Below, one piece after another: positions 7,268 to 10,155 of a stretch of DNA of 10,155 bases. Source of the stretch: CAZSNT01 sp964607765 (GTDB taxonomy: Bacteria; Verrucomicrobiota; Lentisphaeria; Oligosphaerales; JABHEG01); assembly GCA_964607765.1 (NCBI GenBank), contig CAZSNT010000260.1, positions 1 through 10,155 on the forward strand. Reading direction: 5' to 3'. The position numbers were made by a program, and so were the translations under genes. Below the pieces are notes generated by a model. The model was not told the origin of the DNA. It made no database searches and saw only the letters and a list, made by a program, of their open reading frames with translations. Within the stretch, counting starts at the first letter, position 1. Each line of letters starts with the position of its first letter.

Positions 7268-7379
7268 GCGCATGTCAGTTCCGTGGGTCTTCCCCCGGAA
7301 GCACGTTCCCGGCGGGGCCTGACCGTGCCTGGTCCAGCCAATCAGCGGGCGTTCTCGCCGCGCGGTCGGGGGCGTGAGG

Positions 7380-8453
7380 TCAGATTATCTCCAGCGCGTC
7401 TCGGTCCGGCAGGGCCGGAAACGGTGCTGCGGGCAACGTCTGGTACCAGAACGCCACTGAGCACATGTCATGCGTGCCCGGCAGGTACCTGTGCCCGTCG
7501 CGCCAGCCGAGGGCCTGGATTGTCACCTTCAGGTCCTGCTTGAAGCGCACCGGGTCCATGATGTGCCAGCGGTACATGCCGTGGCGGTGGTTCGCCTGGT
7601 ATGTTCCATCGGGGCGAACCACTTGGTGCATGCCCAGGAACGGCGTGCTGTATGCGACATATTGGCCGTCCACGTCCCAGTTGTAGGAGCCGCCAAAATA
7701 GTCCTCGGTGCCGGTGCCGCAGATGGTGGGGTGTTCGCCGTCGCCGTCGATGTAGAACTTGATTTCGCCCTCGCCCCACCAGCGGTTGTTGTTGATCCCC
7801 CAGCCCATGCTGGTGCCCACGTAGTGACCACACCCCTGGATCCCGTCGACGATGGTGTAGACCTCTTTGTAGGGCAGTGGATTCACGCGGCGGAACTGGG
7901 CGTGGAAGTAGGCACAGTCCTCCGGCACGGCCGTGACGGTGTAGTTGATCTGGTAGTAGAGAACCAGGTCCTTCTCCGGGTTGATGTTCTCCATGGTGAT
8001 CCGGCAGCGTTTCCGGAACGGCATTTCCCAGAAACAGTTGGTGCCGTTCTTCGGGTTCACCGACACCGGCACGGAGTTCACCCGCACGCCGTTGTAGCTC
8101 CAGTGCAGCGCGAAGAAGTCCGGCCAGGGACACTCCACCGCCGGCGCCGCCTGGTCTTCCCAGTAGATGCGCAGAATCAGGTCCCGGCAGATGTTCCCGC
8201 CCATCCACATGCTCTGAATCGCCCCGGCCCCGGAGATGTCGGCCAACACCGCCGTCTCCCCGGCCCCGATCCGGATCGACGGAGACACCTTCCAGCCCTT
8301 GCCCAGGTCCCTTGCGCAATGCGCGCCCGTTCCCTCGGTCGCCATCGCGCCCATGCCTCTGCCCCCGGTGGGGTTTTCGGCACTGATCGAGCGCGTCTCC
8401 GCCTCCGAGAGCCGCGACAGGTTCCCCAGCGACATTCCCAGTCCGTCAAACAT
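7380..8453 (-). CDS. DUF2961 / GH172-type glycoside hydrolase
   Basis: This 357-residue protein matches the DUF2961 family, now glycoside hydrolase family 172, whose characterised members act on alpha-D-fructofuranosides/difructose anhydrides or D-arabinofuranosides. The family start pattern is visible: LSRL...ETRSISAENPTGG (12-31). The jelly-roll core includes WMGGNICRDLILRIYWED (83-100) and the most conserved block GEGEIKFYIDGDGEHPTICG (227-246), followed by TGTEDYFGGSYNW (247-259). Two glutamates are known to be catalytic in characterised members; E250 and one of E228/E230 are the candidates here, by motif rather than alignment. No signal peptide or membrane helix is present, so it is probably cytoplasmic. 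The start has AGGAG with a 6-base spacer. It lies 97 bp downstream of a secreted sulfatase on the same strand, so the two may be co-transcribed for use of a sulfated glycan. The substrate is not assignable. Confidence 0.9.
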   Translation of the reverse strand: MFDGLGMSLGNLSRLSEAETRSISAENPTGGRGMGAMATEGTGAHCARDLGKGWKVSPSIRIGAGETAVLADISGAGAIQSMWMGGNICRDLILRIYWEDQAAPAVECPWPDFFALHWSYNGVRVNSVPVSVNPKNGTNCFWEMPFRKRCRITMENINPEKDLVLYYQINYTVTAVPEDCAYFHAQFRRVNPLPYKEVYTIVDGIQGCGHYVGTSMGWGINNNRWWGEGEIKFYIDGDGEHPTICGTGTEDYFGGSYNWDVDGQYVAYSTPFLGMHQVVRPDGTYQANHRHGMYRWHIMDPVRFKQDLKVTIQALGWRDGHRYLPGTHDMCSVAFWYQTLPAAPFPALPDRDALEII

Positions 8454-8513
8454 GGCCAGCTCCTGTTCTTCAGGTTCCGTATTCGCTCAGTCCACTCTCG
8501 GCCCAACCCACGC

Positions 8514-8534
8514 TTCAGCCCGTTTCGGGCAGAA
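8514..8534. repeat. Short stem-loop between sulfatase and GH172 genes
   Basis: TTC-A-GCCCG-TTT-CGGGC-A-GAA is symmetric: an inner perfect 5-bp stem with a 3-base loop, then an A/A mismatch and three more pairs. It sits about 20 bases after the sulfatase stop. No T run follows on the minus strand, so it is more likely an mRNA-processing or stabilising hairpin, or chance, than an intrinsic terminator. Confidence 0.35.
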
Positions 8535-8552
8535 GGGACGGGCCGTTCGCGG

Positions 8553-10076
8553 TTATTCCTCGCGGAGTTGACTGCGGCTTGCTTCCCACGCCTCCCGGCA
8601 CTGCTTCAGGGCATTCAGGAATTCAGGCTTGGCCGCCAGGTTGTTTTCTTCCAGCGAATCGCTGCGCAAGTCATAGAGCTCTTCCACAACCGGATTCTGT
8701 TCAGTGTAACGGATGTACTTCCAGTCCTGATCGCGGAAGCCTTCAGACTGCGCAATGATGTTGGGTGCCGGCAGTGTGAAGTGATGCTCAAAGAAGGAAC
8801 CGGTTCGCAGATCGCCGCCGGGATTGTCAAGCAGAGGCAGAAGATCGCGTCCCTGAACACCCCGGGGCGGCGTGATGCCGGCCAGCCCGAGAATGGTGGG
8901 ATGGATGTCCACGTTTAGCACCATTGTGCCGGAGACCTTCCCGCGTTTCGCCTCCGGCAGGCGGGGATCATAGATGAAACACGGAACGCGGATAGACTCC
9001 TCATAGAGCAGCCATTTACCCATGAAACCGTGTTCTCCCATGAAGTGCCCGTTGTCAGAAAAGAAGATGACAACGGTGTTGTCAGCCACGTTGTACTCTC
9101 TGAGTAGCTCACACACCTTCCCGATGGAATGGTCCATTCCCGCAATCAACCGGTAGTAGTGCTGATACCAGCGGTTGAAGTCGCCGGCTTTCAACCACTT
9201 TCGCGCGCGCTCACTCTCAAGTGAGTCCTGAAGGAACTGCGGCTGCGCCATGGCCGCCGCCAGTGTTGCCGTCGGCTTCATGGGAATCTCCTGCCCTTTG
9301 TGCAGATCCTCGTAGCGCCGGTCCCAGTCCTGCCAGGGAGCGTGCGGCGATTTGTAGCTGATCGACATGCAGAACGGCTTGTTCTTGTCACGCGTTTCCA
9401 GGAAGCTCCGCATCTTGCGGGGGATCACCACGGTTTCGAGGTGGACGGGCCGCTTCATGTTCGCGAAGCCGATGCGCACATCCTCCCCCTTCCTGCCCCG
9501 GACGTCGGCCGGGCAGTCGCAGAGGTGACGCGCTCGGTCGGTAATGCCGTCGTGCTGCACCCAGCGGCAGTCCTCCTCGTGGAAGAAATTCGCCTGCCTG
9601 TATGAGCCAGCCCAGAAGTCGAAGCTCTCAGCCGCTCGTGCCATGTACTTGGCATTGCCGGCAGCCACGCCCCATTTGCCCATGAACCCCGTGTAGTACC
9701 CATTCTCGCGCAGAACGGACGGGTAGCTTGTGGCCAGGTTGACTTGGGTCGTGAAATCATCGATGCCGCTCCGGATCGCGTATTGCCCGGAGAGGATGCT
9801 CGCCCGGCTGACCGCACAGATCGGCGTCGTGACGAACGCGTTGCCAAAGACAACGCCTTGCTTCGCCAGGCGGTCGATGCAGGGAGTCTGGACAATGCTG
9901 TTTCCGGCATAGCCCACCGCGTCGGCACGGAGGTCGTCGGCCAGGATGAAGACGATGTTGGGACGTTCGGCAGCGGCCTGCGCCGAGGTCAACGGCAGTA
10001 ACACCAACGCCGCAAGCAGGCGGCCTGCCGTGCACATTCGCTCGATTCGTTCTGCAGTTCCGGGTCTGGCCCTCAT
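8553..10076 (-). CDS. Secreted type I (S1 family) sulfatase with non-canonical activation motif
   Basis: This 507-residue enzyme is predicted to hydrolyse a sulfate ester outside the cytoplasm. A long basic N-region (1-19), hydrophobic core LLAALVLLPLT (20-30) and SAQAAA form a signal peptide cleaved near residues 34-37; no lipobox is seen. Mature sequence begins RPNIVFILADDLR, with metal-binding D47-D48. The activation site is C87 in PICAVSRASILSG (85-97): the usual C-x-P-x-R reads C-A-V-S-R, so the proline is valine. Other active-site elements are K134 (GFMGKWG), H245 (KSPHAPW), D341-N342 (SDNG), and GEHGFMGKW with K354. Length is usual for bacterial S1 sulfatases. The ATG at 10076 has GGGGAG five bases upstream; an internal ATG at 10037 is less well placed. 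Such genes are abundant in PVC-group bacteria that degrade sulfated polysaccharides. Its subfamily and substrate cannot be assigned. Activity requires a formylglycine-generating enzyme encoded elsewhere. Confidence 0.94.
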   Translation of the reverse strand: MRARPGTAERIERMCTAGRLLAALVLLPLTSAQAAAERPNIVFILADDLRADAVGYAGNSIVQTPCIDRLAKQGVVFGNAFVTTPICAVSRASILSGQYAIRSGIDDFTTQVNLATSYPSVLRENGYYTGFMGKWGVAAGNAKYMARAAESFDFWAGSYRQANFFHEEDCRWVQHDGITDRARHLCDCPADVRGRKGEDVRIGFANMKRPVHLETVVIPRKMRSFLETRDKNKPFCMSISYKSPHAPWQDWDRRYEDLHKGQEIPMKPTATLAAAMAQPQFLQDSLESERARKWLKAGDFNRWYQHYYRLIAGMDHSIGKVCELLREYNVADNTVVIFFSDNGHFMGEHGFMGKWLLYEESIRVPCFIYDPRLPEAKRGKVSGTMVLNVDIHPTILGLAGITPPRGVQGRDLLPLLDNPGGDLRTGSFFEHHFTLPAPNIIAQSEGFRDQDWKYIRYTEQNPVVEELYDLRSDSLEENNLAAKPEFLNALKQCREAWEASRSQLREE

Positions 10077-10100
10077 TCTCTCTCCCCTTCTGGACCCCGC

Positions 10101-10138
10101 GGTTGTGTCCAGTTCCGGGTGACTCTGCAGTCACAACC
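10101..10138. promoter_or_regulatory. Overlapping inverted repeats in the sulfatase leader
   Basis: GTGACT (10119-10124) pairs with AGTCAC (10129-10134) around a CTGC loop, and GGTTGTG (10101-10107) pairs perfectly with CACAACC (10132-10138). The two share 10132-10134, so they cannot both form fully. They lie 25-62 bases upstream of the sulfatase start. They could be an operator or alternative leader-RNA hairpins; no promoter boxes are clear in the few bases remaining, so transcription context is unknown. Confidence 0.3.
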
Positions 10139-10155
10139 TGCTCGCTTCTCGTTCG

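Larger units (their letters stand above)
6959..7379. other. 421-bp gene-free spacer between the GH172 gene and cheA
   Basis: No convincing coding region is seen on either strand; the short open frames are GC-rich and lack recognisable protein features. It should contain the 3' end of the glycosidase transcript and the cheA promoter. What can be seen is the inverted-repeat element at 7129-7267 and one weak promoter-like pair at 7088-7116. No hairpin followed by a T tract was found for termination of the upstream module. Confidence 0.7.

Noticed and set aside
7261..7379. Possible intrinsic terminator after the GH172 gene.
   Set aside because: Only weak 4-bp GGAA/TTCC pairings were found and no T tract follows on the minus strand.
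1093..9605. Numerous long open frames on the plus strand, for example 2312-2980, 5069-6076 and 7470-8918.
   Set aside because: They are antisense to well-recognised minus-strand genes, have no recognisable domains, and arise because high-GC coding DNA has few stops in other frames.
1..10155. CRISPR array, tRNA or rRNA genes, or a prophage-like block.
   Set aside because: No regularly spaced repeats, no tRNA-like cloverleaf ends and no phage or rRNA signatures were seen.

Overview
This window carries seven protein-coding genes, all read leftward (minus strand). The DNA is GC-rich, with third-codon positions mostly G or C. The neighbouring secreted type I sulfatase and DUF2961/GH172 glycosidase suggest a Planctomycetota, Verrucomicrobiota, Lentisphaerota or Hydrogenedentota-type bacterium or MAG. 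That placement is inferred from gene content only; there is no rRNA or other phylogenetic marker here.

The right third (about 7380-10076) is a carbohydrate module. A sulfatase with a signal peptide is followed 97 bp later by a GH172-like glycoside hydrolase with no signal peptide. A reasonable reading is that sulfate esters are removed outside the cytoplasm and a desulfated furanoside-type glycan is then cleaved, but the substrate cannot be read from sequence.

The middle (6959-7379) is a 421-bp gene-free spacer. It holds the most striking non-coding structure here: a 125-bp element with perfect 15-bp terminal inverted repeats flanked by a perfect 7-bp direct repeat, as in a MITE. Its core, partly self-complementary, recurs at 120-175 just beyond the 3' end of cheR, so a dispersed repeat family brackets the chemosensory operon.

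The left two thirds (190-6958) is a tightly packed operon in the order cheA, cheW, mcp, cheB, cheR. CheA is a hybrid kinase (Hpt, dimerisation, ATPase, CheW-like, second CheW-like, receiver). The MCP has two adjacent membrane helices, almost no external loop, no sensor domain and no visible HAMP. CheB has an intact esterase triad, but one of the two acidic metal-site residues in its receiver is Gln. CheR is a full-length methyltransferase. No separate CheY, CheC, CheD, CheZ or flagellar gene is visible, so phosphoryl output probably goes to the CheA receiver or to a regulator outside the window. The layout recalls Frz/Wsp-type alternative chemosensory pathways more than a classical flagellar set.

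I did not find an obviously new multi-gene system. The points most worth a second look are the MITE-like repeat family, the odd CheB receiver, the sensorless MCP with exact 14-residue periodicity, and the sulfatase whose activation motif lacks the usual proline.
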